Below, piece by piece: positions 25,170 through 33,286 of a stretch of DNA of 64,000 nt. The DNA comes from Paenibacillus sp. MZ04-78.2. Lineage in GTDB: Bacteria > Bacillota > Bacilli > Paenibacillales > NBRC-103111. The notes beneath the pieces were generated by a model that worked only from the letters and a program-made list of their open reading frames with translations, did no database searches and was not told the origin of the DNA. A program made the position numbers and the translations under genes. Location: contig NZ_JANAVJ010000013.1 of assembly GCF_024213375.1 (NCBI RefSeq), forward strand, positions 1 through 64,000, written 5' to 3'. Every line of letters begins with the position of its first letter. Position 1 is the first letter of the stretch.

Positions 25170-26264
25170 TCACTCCGCGGCAAGGGCTTTCGGTACATAA
25201 ACGCAGTAAGGATCGCTTTCCATATAATCTCCGGTCACGGCATAGGCTCTCGCCCTCGAACCGCCGCACAATGCCTTGAATTCACAAACCCCGCATTTTC
25301 CCTTTAACCGCGACTTGTCACGCAATGCGGTCATGACCGGAGAACTGCGATAAATTTCCGTTAGCGGCCGCTCCCGGACATTGCCGCATACGACAGGCAA
25401 AAATCCGCTTGGGTAAACATCTCCGGTATGGCTGATAAACACAAACCCGTCTCCGTCATTTACCCCCTTCGGCGCGCGTCCGAGAAGATCCGGGCGTTTC
25501 GTCCCCATGGCCGCAACCTGCTCGCCTGAACGCTGCCTCTCCTGCAGGAGAACCCGCCGGTAATGCGGCGCTTCCGTTGCTTTTACGCCATACGGCATCC
25601 TTTGCTGAATCTGACACAGCCATTTCATTACTTCTTCGTGCTGCTCCGGGGTGATGATATCTTTCACCATCCCGCGTCCGGTGGGCACAAGGAAAAATAC
25701 GCTCCACAGCACGGCTCCCATCTCCTTGACCTTGTCCGCGATCGCTTCCAGATCATGAAGATTATATTGGGATACGGTCGTATTCACCTGAATCGGGATT
25801 TGCTGTTCTTTTAAGTATTCGATCCCTCTCATGGTCAGATCGTAAGAACCCTTCGTTCCGCGAAAATGGTCATGAATCTCCGCAGAGGAGCCGTCGAGAC
25901 TGAACGCCCACCGCGACAGCCCGACTTCCTTCGCCTTCCGGACCGCTTCGCGCGTCACCTTCGGTGTGGCGCTCGGCGTCATGGAGACAGGAAGACCTTT
26001 CTCTTCGATCGCATAGCGGGCAAGCTCGAACAGATCGGGCCGCATTAACGGATCTCCGCCGGTAAAGACGAATAGCGGATGATCCATCTTGGCGATCTCG
26101 TCGATAAGCTGCTTCCCCTCTTCGAAGGACAGCTGTCCGGGGTCCGCTCCATACTGTGCCTCCGCGCGGCAATGCAAACATTTCAAAGCGCAGGCCCGGG
26201 TGACTTCCCATATGACGATGAACGGGTTCTCGCTGTAATTCCTTTCTTGGATAAGGGGCTTCAA
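25170..26264 (-). CDS. Radical SAM/SPASM protein (TIGR04053/AhbD-NirJ-like)
   Basis: A protein of about 364 residues with the radical SAM motif CALKCLHCRAEA after FIVIWEVTRA, the GGDPLMRPDLF glycine motif, and a C-terminal SPASM-like Cys set (CGNVRERPL, CGVCEFKALCGG). This layout matches the TIGR04053-type group, related to AhbD/NirJ heme-modifying enzymes. It may make a modified heme or a small cofactor for the adjacent reductase. I favour the TTG at 26264 (seven bases after GGAGG) over the ATG at 26270, which is only one base from it. Downstream is the Fnr-boxed reductase operon in the same orientation. Confidence 0.85.
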   Translation of the reverse strand: MKPLIQERNYSENPFIVIWEVTRACALKCLHCRAEAQYGADPGQLSFEEGKQLIDEIAKMDHPLFVFTGGDPLMRPDLFELARYAIEEKGLPVSMTPSATPKVTREAVRKAKEVGLSRWAFSLDGSSAEIHDHFRGTKGSYDLTMRGIEYLKEQQIPIQVNTTVSQYNLHDLEAIADKVKEMGAVLWSVFFLVPTGRGMVKDIITPEQHEEVMKWLCQIQQRMPYGVKATEAPHYRRVLLQERQRSGEQVAAMGTKRPDLLGRAPKGVNDGDGFVFISHTGDVYPSGFLPVVCGNVRERPLTEIYRSSPVMTALRDKSRLKGKCGVCEFKALCGGSRARAYAVTGDYMESDPYCVYVPKALAAE

Positions 26265-26335
26265 TAACATTCCTCCTTCTCATTTGCAATCTGGAGAGAA
26301 AGCATGAATATTTTTATTGATCCGAAGCATCCTAA

Positions 26336-26467
26336 GCCAAAGCTCATGAGAGCATGAACCTGCAGCCGGTTCACTTTAACGCCATCGTAAAGCATCTGCA
26401 CGATTCGCTTGCCCATTTCGGCGTCAGCGAGCAGGAAATCGAGCAAGCCTTATCTCATGTCGCCTAA
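26336..26467 (+). pseudogene. 3' remnant of a truncated hemoglobin gene
   Basis: The plus-strand frame reads AKAHESMNLQPVHFNAIVKH followed by LHDSLAHFGVSEQEIEQALS and a stop at 26465. This matches the conserved end of truncated globins (..AH..M.L...HFDAIV.HL...L...GV....I). An upstream stop and a short out-of-frame ATG (26303) with a ribosome binding site show that the first two thirds of the gene are missing. Truncated globins detoxify NO or O2, so the remnant fits an anaerobic/NO module. A plus-strand terminator follows at 26510. Confidence 0.6.
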
Positions 26468-26509
26468 GTAAAAGACGATGTGCTGCATAAATAGGGAATG
26501 ACAAGGAAG

Positions 26510-26563
26510 CTGAGAAAGACCGCAGACTTGCATAGGTTTGAAGCTTTCTCAGTTTCTTTCTTT
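26510..26563 (+). terminator. Terminator downstream of the globin remnant
   Basis: CTGAGAAAG and CTTTCTCAG form a 9-bp stem with a 25-base loop, followed on the plus strand by a T-rich tract (TTTCTTTCTTTATTTATT). Its plus orientation supports a former plus-strand globin gene. Confidence 0.6.
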
Positions 26564-28064
26564 ATTTATTTCTTAGCTTTGAAATGTCGCTGAACATCCC
26601 CGCGTAATGTTTCACTTCGCCGGCGTCGTTTTTAATTGCGCTGATTGTCAGCCATTGCAGGTACTCTTCGCCGTTTTTCCTCCGGTTCCATATTTCGCCC
26701 TGCCAGAAGCCTTGCTCTTTGATCGTTTTCCACATCGCGGCGTAAAAATCCGACGGCTGTTTGTCTGATTTTAAAATGCGCGGATTTTCCCCAACGACTT
26801 CCTCCTGCGTATAGCCGGTCACTTTGGTGAACGCCGGATTCACCTGCCGGATCATCCCCTTCAAATCGGTGATAAGAATGGCTTCCGCCGTATTTTCAAT
26901 AATTTCCGTAGCCAACCGAAGCCGGTCTTGGTAATACATCCAAAACACAAGGACAAGGCTGACCAAAGCAAACTCGGACAACGCCATGAATCCGATGGCA
27001 TAATGGCCCGTCAAGCTAAGTAACGAAGTGAGAATCAGCGGCGGGAAAAATCCCCCGAGGCCGCCCATGGCGGAAACGATACCGTTCACCAGCCCGGCCT
27101 GCTTCAGGAAATAGAGAGGCACCAGCTTGAAAATCGTGCCGTTTCCCGTCCCTGCGCAAACCGCGATCAGCAGACAACCGACGGTATAAAGCTGAATGCC
27201 CGGCGCGAAGGAAAGCAAGATGCCGGATAAGGTCAGCCCCCCGAATACAAACATCAGAATGACGAAAGAATTGAACTTGTCGCCGAGCCATCCGCCGATC
27301 GGTCGTGCCGCTGTCGCGATCGCGATAAATACAGCCGTTCGGAGGCCCGCGTCCGCCTTGGCCAATTCGAAGTGGCTGACGAGAAAGTTCGGCAAATAGA
27401 TGGTGAACGCGACGAAGCAGCCGAAGGTGATAAAATAAAACAGGCTGATCGCCCACAGCCGCGGATTGCGGTAGATTTCCTTCATCTGCTCCCGCACCGG
27501 AGTCACGACCTTCGGCTCCTTGCGGTCGCCAAGAAAAACATGAAGGAGGACAAACACGGCAAGCAGAATCAAATACAGCTGTACGGTGGCCGACCATCCG
27601 ATCGAGCTTGCGATAACGGGAGCGCCGAACGCCGACACCGCCGTCCCCAGGTTGCCGATGCCGTAAAGCCCGTTCACGGAACCGTGCTTTTCCTTCGGAT
27701 AATATTTCGGCAGCGAAGTAACGCCGACCGAAAATACCGCGCCGCCGATGCCGAGGAAAAAACCGCCGATGAGCAGATCGACGAACGTCGTTGCCTGGCT
27801 CACATAATAGACAGGAAGCAGCAGCAGAACAAAGCTGATGGCGAACAGCTTTCTCGCACCGTATTTATTCGTCCAGAAACCGATCGGAATCCGCAGGATC
27901 GAACCCAGAATCACGGGCACGGCCGTTACCCAGGACAGCTGTCCAGGGGTCATCGGGATGTCCGACTTGATGAAAGGCATGAGCGAAGACAGAATCACCC
28001 ACACAGCAAAACCGAGAATGAGACTTACCGTTTGCAACGGCAATTGGAGCTTTCGAACATCCAT
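26562..28064 (-). CDS. narK: NarK/NasA-type nitrate/nitrite transporter fused to a PAS domain
   Basis: A 500-residue fusion. Residues 1-375 form a 12-helix major facilitator of the NarK/NasA family (WVTAVPVILGSILRIPIGFW, GAVFSVGVTSLPKYYPKEKH, GTGNGTIFKLVPLYF). Residues about 380-500 are a PAS domain (AILITDLKGMIRQVNPAFTK, VTGYTQEEVVGENPRIL, GFWQGEIWNRRKNGEEY). NarK proteins are normally about 400 residues without a PAS. The fusion suggests that transport, or its interaction with a regulator, responds to a cytoplasmic redox or ligand signal. The ATG at 28064 follows GGAGGGAAATAAG; an Fnr-like box lies 81-96 bases upstream. Confidence 0.88.
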   Translation of the reverse strand: MDVRKLQLPLQTVSLILGFAVWVILSSLMPFIKSDIPMTPGQLSWVTAVPVILGSILRIPIGFWTNKYGARKLFAISFVLLLLPVYYVSQATTFVDLLIGGFFLGIGGAVFSVGVTSLPKYYPKEKHGSVNGLYGIGNLGTAVSAFGAPVIASSIGWSATVQLYLILLAVFVLLHVFLGDRKEPKVVTPVREQMKEIYRNPRLWAISLFYFITFGCFVAFTIYLPNFLVSHFELAKADAGLRTAVFIAIATAARPIGGWLGDKFNSFVILMFVFGGLTLSGILLSFAPGIQLYTVGCLLIAVCAGTGNGTIFKLVPLYFLKQAGLVNGIVSAMGGLGGFFPPLILTSLLSLTGHYAIGFMALSEFALVSLVLVFWMYYQDRLRLATEIIENTAEAILITDLKGMIRQVNPAFTKVTGYTQEEVVGENPRILKSDKQPSDFYAAMWKTIKEQGFWQGEIWNRRKNGEEYLQWLTISAIKNDAGEVKHYAGMFSDISKLRNK

Positions 28065-28144
28065 CTTATTTCCCTCCACTCTTAGTGAAAATTGTCTTTT
28101 CATTAGGAACATATTGAAAATAACATTTCTCATTATTTCTTCAC

Positions 28145-28160
28145 TGTGATTTAAATCATC
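28145..28160. promoter_or_regulatory. Fnr-like box before narK-PAS
   Basis: TGTGATTTAAATCATC contains the perfect 12-bp palindrome TGATTTAAATCA, matching both TGTGA-N6-TCA and TTGAT-N4-ATCAA forms of Fnr sites. It is 81-96 bases upstream of the narK start. A separate GTGAAA...TTTCAC repeat lies further upstream at 28179-28200. Confidence 0.6.
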
Positions 28161-28276
28161 ATGAACCGTAATTACTCAGTGAAAAATGACACCCTTTCAC
28201 AAAATGCACACAAAATATTTCAAAAATCGACATTCCGTTATCCTGCACCCGTGCCGATCCGGTATGATTCGAGTCA

Positions 28277-28309
28277 CATAAAAGAGGTCGCCTCCCATAG
28301 ACGACCTCT
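28277..28309 (-). terminator. Terminator of scdA
   Basis: A perfect 8-bp stem (AGAGGTCG / CGACCTCT) with an 11-base loop and a TTTTATGTG tail on the minus strand, 18 bases after the scdA stop codon. Confidence 0.7.
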
Positions 28310-28326
28310 TCTTGCAAATCCGCTTG

Positions 28327-29043
28327 TTAAGATTCGTTGGCGGGATGGCTTACGCGCTGGAAAAGAATGTTGTTTTCCAAATGGATATGCTGGAACAAAT
28401 CCGATTCGAGCCCTTGCAGCTTGTGGAACGCTAGCGTGTAAGTCCGGCACGCGCCGGCCGGCAGCTTGTAATCGCTCGTGACGGCTCTCATCTCGTGCAG
28501 AAGATTGCCGACGCCGCTGTGATCCGCCTCAAGGTCCCTTATCGCATTCGCCGTTTTCTCCGCAAGGGATGGGACCGGATGGTTCTCCCATTCCCTAATT
28601 AACGGAAAGACAGTCGCCTCCTCGGCGATCAAATGCTGCTCAAGCTCCATTTTCATCTGATGAAAAAGCATATGAAGCTTGGCGAGCTCGCGGCGTTCCG
28701 GACCGTGTACCCGCAAAATTTTGGTGATGAATTCGCTTAACACAGGGAGCTCTCGCTGCAAATACATGTGGTGGGTGCTGACGATATGATCGATTAACCG
28801 ACTCGACGATAGCTTGCGCCAGTCCGTGTTAGGATCGGTTCTGTTCTTCGCTTCCTCGTAGAACCGGTTCAATTTTTCGATGAAAGCTTCTTCCTCGATG
28901 TTTTTCTGTCTAAGCGCCGTTGTCAGGGGGCGGCCCCCGCCGCAGCAAAAGTCGATGCCGTGCTCCTGAAACAAGTTGCTGGACCCGGGAAAAGCAGTTA
29001 CGATTTGTCCGATCGTTTCGGAACCGTTAAAAGTATTGCTCAT
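28327..29043 (-). CDS. scdA: Iron-sulfur cluster repair di-iron protein (Ric/YtfE)
   Basis: A 238-residue cytosolic protein of the ScdA/YtfE/NorA family that repairs iron-sulfur clusters damaged by NO or peroxide. The N-terminal DUF542 (ScdA_N) domain has GIDFCCGGGRPL; the hemerythrin-like domain supplies di-iron ligands in IDHIVSTHHMYLQRELP, HQMKMELEQHLIAEEATVFP, EADHSGVGNLLHEM and LFQHIHLENNILF. The start at 29043 has AAAAGGAGGTCAAACCA. Placed beside narK and the nitrate-type reductase it would handle nitrosative stress; a weak Fnr/NsrR-type site lies about 85 bases upstream. Confidence 0.93.
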   Translation of the reverse strand: MSNTFNGSETIGQIVTAFPGSSNLFQEHGIDFCCGGGRPLTTALRQKNIEEEAFIEKLNRFYEEAKNRTDPNTDWRKLSSSRLIDHIVSTHHMYLQRELPVLSEFITKILRVHGPERRELAKLHMLFHQMKMELEQHLIAEEATVFPLIREWENHPVPSLAEKTANAIRDLEADHSGVGNLLHEMRAVTSDYKLPAGACRTYTLAFHKLQGLESDLFQHIHLENNILFQRVSHPANES

Positions 29044-29125
29044 TGGTTTGACCTCCTTTTGACATGACCGTTTATCCAGTGATCATGTTCTTGTCTAAAT
29101 TGTAATGCAATGAGCGTAAGCCTAC

Positions 29126-29141
29126 TGTGTTTGCAATCACG
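29126..29141. promoter_or_regulatory. Weak Fnr-like box before scdA
   Basis: TGTGTTTGCAATCACG matches TGTGA-N6-TCACA with one mismatch in each half site. It is 83-98 bases upstream of the scdA start, similar in placement to the boxes before narK and the reductase operon. Confidence 0.4.
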
Positions 29142-29169
29142 TTTTTTCGGCTCTCCTAACCCAAAAATG

Positions 29170-29216
29170 AAAAGTCCAAGGTTCGTTGCCGGTAAGCAAC
29201 AAAACTTGGACTTTTT
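29170..29216. terminator. Terminator of ywiC, active on either strand
   Basis: An 11-bp outer stem (AAAAGTCCAAG / CTTGGACTTTT) encloses an inner GTTGC/GCAAC stem. On the minus strand it ends with TTTTCATTTTTGG, 40 bases after the ywiC stop; on the plus strand with TTTTT. Confidence 0.85.
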
Positions 29217-29255
29217 CCAGAAAATGAAGCTGAATTCAACTATCCTTCTCAGCCT

Positions 29256-29987
29256 TCATCGTTGAATGATCGCAGCGGAAAGAATTAAGAACTGCACCGC
29301 ACCCACAATTTCAATAATTCCCGCCTTCCAGGGCCGAATCGGCTTGCCTGCGAAAGCGAATGCCCGCGCAGCGGAATACGCATATGCGAGGATCATCCAC
29401 GGATAGCCTGCCGCCCACAGGACGAATGGGAGCAAACCGTGATACGCTCGCGTATAAGCGATCCATCGCCTGTTCTCTCTTTCGCGGAATACCGCCTTCA
29501 CAAAAAAGACGCTGCTTGTAAAATGCAAAAAGCTGAACAGAACGACCGACGCCATCATCCGGTCCCATCCTCCCCCGCCTATCAGGTAAGCGGCGGCTCC
29601 CCCGATGCTGAATAGGAGGACGGCGCAAAGATCGTTAATCAGTGCCCTTTCGGATTTGTGTCTCGTATGCCATATGTTCACCGAAAGCAGTACAAGAAGA
29701 AGCGGGCCGAAATAGAGCAACGCCGGATGGCTGAAAAGCGGCGGGACCAAACAACAAGCCGCAAGCAAACCGTAAATTGTCCCCCATTTGATCCAATGCC
29801 GCCGATTCGTTTTATTTTTCATGGATTGAAGAAAAGGATAAGACGATAGATAGAGAAGCAGCCATCCCATAAATAACGGCAGATGCATTAACTGCGGCTG
29901 CCCGGCGAACATGCCAAGCAGAAAAGGAACGCTCACCATCGCCCAACCGCCGTGTTCATGAGGAATCACTATACTTCGCTTTTTCAT
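29256..29987 (-). CDS. ywiC: YwiC-like membrane protein
   Basis: A 243-residue integral membrane protein with about six to seven helices. The N-terminal IPHEHGGWAMVSVPFLLGMF is the signature of the YwiC-like family. In B. subtilis ywiC lies in the narK-fnr-ywiC-narGHJI region and is linked to anaerobic growth; its biochemical role is unknown. Here it again accompanies a NarK gene and a nitrate-type reductase, a conserved association. The ATG at 29987 has GAGAGGAGCGGCTGTCCC. Own terminator at 29170. Confidence 0.88.
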   Translation of the reverse strand: MKKRSIVIPHEHGGWAMVSVPFLLGMFAGQPQLMHLPLFMGWLLLYLSSYPFLQSMKNKTNRRHWIKWGTIYGLLAACCLVPPLFSHPALLYFGPLLLVLLSVNIWHTRHKSERALINDLCAVLLFSIGGAAAYLIGGGGWDRMMASVVLFSFLHFTSSVFFVKAVFRERENRRWIAYTRAYHGLLPFVLWAAGYPWMILAYAYSAARAFAFAGKPIRPWKAGIIEIVGAVQFLILSAAIIQR

Positions 29988-30104
29988 GGGACAGCCGCTC
30001 CTCTCGCACCTTATTGCACAACCATCATATAATTGTCTCCCATGCTTGATCTATGATCTTGTTCACTTATCGCGTAAATGACTTACCTACTACATCCAAC
30101 CAAA

Positions 30105-30130
30105 AAGACCCCCGTCTCCAAAAAGAGACG
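30105..30130 (-). terminator. Hairpin downstream of selO
   Basis: CGTCTC and GAGACG flank a 6-base loop, followed on the minus strand by GGGGGTCTTTTTGG. It is about 140 bases after the selO stop. The 280-base stretch 29988-30269 holds no gene I can support. Confidence 0.45.
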
Positions 30131-30269
30131 AGAGCCTATTGCTTATCCCGGGTCCGCTTCATCCAAAACCAACGTACCGGCTTCCACCACCCCCGGCTCG
30201 CTGCGACTGTTCGTCCTGAACTACTGTCCCGTTCATCTGTGTTGGCTTATTCGATTTGTGGAACAACGA

Positions 30270-31745
30270 TCACGTGCCGCAAAAGGTGCGGTAAGGACGG
30301 TTGGATGCCGCAGGCAGCGTGCAGTATTCCGCCTGCTCGGGAGCGTGCGCGTATGGATTCGACAGCGCCTGCACAAGCCGCTCCATCACGCTGTAATCTC
30401 CCTGCTCCACCGCGGCATCCAGCGCTTCTTCTACCCGGTGGTTGCGCGGAATAAGCGCGGGATTGCTGCTCCGCATCAACTGCTGCGAGGATTCCTGCGG
30501 CTCTTGCTGCCTGCCCCGTCTTGCCTGCCACAGCTCGTGCCACTGGGCGAATTCCGTCGTTCCGTTGAACGCTAACTCCTCATGCTTATCGAACGTTAAA
30601 GCCCGGAACGTATTCGTATAGTCCGCCCGATGCTTTTGCATCATGACGAGAAGGTCCTTAATTAGAGCTTCGTCCTCCGGCTCTTCGTTAAAAAGGCCCA
30701 GCTTCGCCCTCATTCCCGCGAGCCAATGACGACCGAACAGCTCGACAAAATCGGAAATGGCATCCTCCGCCAGCCGGATCGCCTGATCCTCGTCGTCATG
30801 CAGCAGCGGCAATAAGGCTTCGGCCAATCGCGCGAGATTCCACGCGGCAATCGACGGCTGATTGCCATAGGCGTAACGGCCTTGAACGTCGATGGAGCTG
30901 AACACCGTTGCCGGATCGTAGGCATCCATGAAGGCGCAAGGACCGTAGTCGATGGTCTCCCCGCTTAGAGCCATGTTGTCGGTATTCATCACCCCGTGAA
31001 TAAAGCCGACGAGCTGCCATTTGGCAATCAGCGCGGCCTGACGCTTGATCACTTCCTGAAGCAGGGCAAGATAGCGGTTCTCCGCCGCGTCAGCCGCCGG
31101 ATAATGCCTCTGTATGGTGTAATCCGCCAGGGCCCGGAGCTCCTCAACGGTGCCCCAATTGGCAGCGTATTGAAAGGTTCCGACGCGCACATGACTCGCG
31201 GCCACGCGGGTCAGAACCGCGCCGGGCAGCTCGGTTTCGCGGATGATTTCCTCGCCGGTGGTCACTACCGCCAAACTGCGTGTGGTCGGAATACCGAGCG
31301 CATGCATCGCTTCGCTGATGATGTATTCGCGCAGCATCGGTCCAAGCGTCGCCCGACCGTCGCCTCCGCGGGAATACGGCGTCCGGCCGGAACCCTTGAG
31401 CTGAATATCTACCCGGGTCTTGTCGGGGGTAATCTGTTCGCCAAGCAGCAAGGCCCTACCGTCACCCAGCATGGTAAAATGCCCGAATTGATGCCCCGCG
31501 TAAGCCTGAGCAAGAGGTGAAGCCCCTTCGGGAATACGGTTACCGGCAAACACCGCTACGCTATCGCTGCCTCGCAGCGCCTGAGCGTCCAACCCCAAGG
31601 ATGCCGCTAACCGCTCATTAAGAACGATCAGCTTCGGCGAACGGACAGGGGTCGGGTCGAGCTTGGAATAAAACATTTCTGGCAGACGCGCATAGCTGTT
31701 ATCGAAATTCCATCCTGCTTCCGGGATTACTTTGTTCTCAGTCAT
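30270..31745 (-). CDS. selO: Protein adenylyltransferase SelO (YdiU)
   Basis: A 491-residue pseudokinase-fold AMPylator that transfers AMP to Ser/Thr/Tyr of target proteins and protects against oxidative stress. Conserved blocks: [53 protein letters not shown], the catalytic-region [20 protein letters not shown] with FMDAYDP, and the invariant end YRTFCGT. The last residues, whose Cys takes part in redox control in E. coli SelO, are present. It starts at 31745 with AAAAAGGAGATCCG. Stand-alone gene. Confidence 0.93.
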   Translation of the reverse strand: MTENKVIPEAGWNFDNSYARLPEMFYSKLDPTPVRSPKLIVLNERLAASLGLDAQALRGSDSVAVFAGNRIPEGASPLAQAYAGHQFGHFTMLGDGRALLLGEQITPDKTRVDIQLKGSGRTPYSRGGDGRATLGPMLREYIISEAMHALGIPTTRSLAVVTTGEEIIRETELPGAVLTRVAASHVRVGTFQYAANWGTVEELRALADYTIQRHYPAADAAENRYLALLQEVIKRQAALIAKWQLVGFIHGVMNTDNMALSGETIDYGPCAFMDAYDPATVFSSIDVQGRYAYGNQPSIAAWNLARLAEALLPLLHDDEDQAIRLAEDAISDFVELFGRHWLAGMRAKLGLFNEEPEDEALIKDLLVMMQKHRADYTNTFRALTFDKHEELAFNGTTEFAQWHELWQARRGRQQEPQESSQQLMRSSNPALIPRNHRVEEALDAAVEQGDYSVMERLVQALSNPYAHAPEQAEYCTLPAASNRPYRTFCGT

Positions 31746-31849
31746 CGGATCTCCTTTTTACCGTTCAAAAATTAGTACGAGGCCGCCGCAATAGTGTTTA
31801 CTTCTACCAGTTTATTATACACTTTCCAGCGCGTTTAGGCATATGAAAC

Positions 31850-31891
31850 AAAAAGAAACCGCCGGCAGGACGTTTGTCCCGCTGGCGGTTT
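31850..31891 (-). terminator. Terminator of the SUFU-domain gene
   Basis: AAACCGCC/GGCGGTTT outer stem with an inner GGGAC/GTCC part, followed on the minus strand by CTTTTTGTTT, 45 bases after the stop codon. Confidence 0.85.
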
Positions 31892-31935
31892 GCGCTTCGC
31901 CGTCTCAATCATGCAGCCACCAAGAGCAGGCAGCT

Positions 31936-32997
31936 TTAACCGATCACCTTGACGACGTTCCCTTCGGAATCCTTAATGTGCGTTTTTACAATTTGAATCG
32001 CAATTCCCGGTAAAGCGGAGAGCTCAATCACGCTTTCCTTAGGCAGCAATTTCCGGCTCAATTCCCCGGCCGTCGCATCATCCAGCGTGAATAGGATCTC
32101 TTCCTCTCCAACTTCGCATTCCGCCTTCTCGCCCGCTTCAAACACGACCCGGATCTCCGGACCGAACAGCGTCAGCTCTTTCCCCTTCAGAATGCGCCCT
32201 TGAAGCAGCTTTCCGATGATTTCGGCTTGCTTGGCTCCCAGCGTAAGCGTGGAAGGCGACTTGCTAAACAAGCCCTTTTTCCCAGGCTCCCAAGCTAACT
32301 GATCATTATATAAAACACCGGTATTCGAGCCTTCCTCTTGCATTCCTTTCTGCACGGCTTCGGCAATGGCCGGAATCCCCAGATGCGAAGCCCGTCCCAA
32401 ATCCGTGATGTAATGAGGCATATGATTCAAGCAAACGGAGAGCACGCCAAGCGTATTCCACGTTTGCATCGCTTCGAGCTCGTCGCGCGTAATCCCGACC
32501 ATCTGCACAAATTGCACCCGCCCGTTCGGCGTATCGATGGCCGGAAGCTCCGGGTCCTCGACGAAAGCCAAGGCGGTCAGCTGCGTATCGGCATCCAGGC
32601 AGATCGGACCGTTGGCATCCAAGTAATCGCCCGATCTAAAAATATTGCCGCTTTTAAACACGTACCTCGCCATATTTTGGAGCAGGTTCAGCGCCCAGGC
32701 CGGAGGCTCTTCCTCGTCTTCCTCGCATGCCAGCCGAAACGTCAATTCGAATCCATAGCCGCTCTCTTCGGCATCGTCCGACTCCTTATCGTATAGCTCC
32801 GAAAATCCATAAGTCACGAAATGCCAATGCGGTGTAGGCTCGTCCACCTCATACACACTGATGCCGTCCAGCGGATCTTCTCCCCCCAACATAAAGGGAA
32901 GCATCGATCCGTAATGCATCGGCTCTTGATCCCCGTAAAGCCTCGACATTTCCTCATCAATGGCATCCCAGCCCGCTGTGCTTTCTTCTTCGCTCAT
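31936..32997 (-). CDS. Suppressor-of-fused (SUFU) domain protein
   Basis: A 353-residue acidic cytosolic protein. Residues about 10-190 form a SUFU domain (PHWHFVTYGFSELYDKE, GYGFELTFRL, VQFVQMVGITRDELEAMQ). Bacterial SUFU proteins often act as immunity proteins to secreted toxins, although many stand alone with unknown function. The C-terminal 150 residues (SPSTLTLGAKQAEIIGKLLQ) have no family I recognise. No toxin gene is adjacent. The ATG at 32997 has GGGAGGGAACGGATA. Confidence 0.82.
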   Translation of the reverse strand: MSEEESTAGWDAIDEEMSRLYGDQEPMHYGSMLPFMLGGEDPLDGISVYEVDEPTPHWHFVTYGFSELYDKESDDAEESGYGFELTFRLACEEDEEEPPAWALNLLQNMARYVFKSGNIFRSGDYLDANGPICLDADTQLTALAFVEDPELPAIDTPNGRVQFVQMVGITRDELEAMQTWNTLGVLSVCLNHMPHYITDLGRASHLGIPAIAEAVQKGMQEEGSNTGVLYNDQLAWEPGKKGLFSKSPSTLTLGAKQAEIIGKLLQGRILKGKELTLFGPEIRVVFEAGEKAECEVGEEEILFTLDDATAGELSRKLLPKESVIELSALPGIAIQIVKTHIKDSEGNVVKVIG

Positions 32998-33218
32998 TAT
33001 CCGTTCCCTCCCAAAAGTTCTGTCCAAGTTGCCTTAGCAGGCATTCGGAGTCGTATCCCCTCAGGCTTTCATCGCTGTTCCCTGCAAAAAAATCCTTGGG
33101 ATGGCATCGCCGTTCCTTCAATGCAAGCGCCAAAATAGCCTTAGACGTCAAGAAACGCTTCTAACATAGTAACCCTTTATGGAAAATATATCAATGTGAG
33201 CTATCTTCGACTTGATAG

Positions 33219-33271
33219 AATACAGCCGAGCGGACGCAGGACATGACCTGAACTCGCTCGGCTGTATTTTT
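33219..33271. terminator. Terminator between permease gene and SUFU upstream region
   Basis: A perfect 14-bp stem (AATACAGCCGAGCG / CGCTCGGCTGTATT) with an inner CAGG/CCTG stem. It lies 16 bases after the permease stop codon (minus strand). The T tail is stronger on the plus strand (TTTTT). Confidence 0.75.
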
Positions 33272-33286
33272 ACAAATTGCGCCTTT

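Noticed and set aside
26261-26446. 61-codon minus-strand frame before the radical SAM gene
   Set aside because: It overlaps the radical SAM start and is antisense to the globin remnant, whose plus-strand reading matches a known family.
18501-31745. Possible mobile-element origin of the nitrate/anaerobic module
   Set aside because: No integrase, transposase, flanking direct repeats or tRNA gene are visible; gene content and association with ywiC resemble the standard Bacillota arrangement.
32957-33151. 64-codon minus-strand frame upstream of the SUFU gene
   Set aside because: It overlaps the SUFU start in another frame and shows no conserved features.
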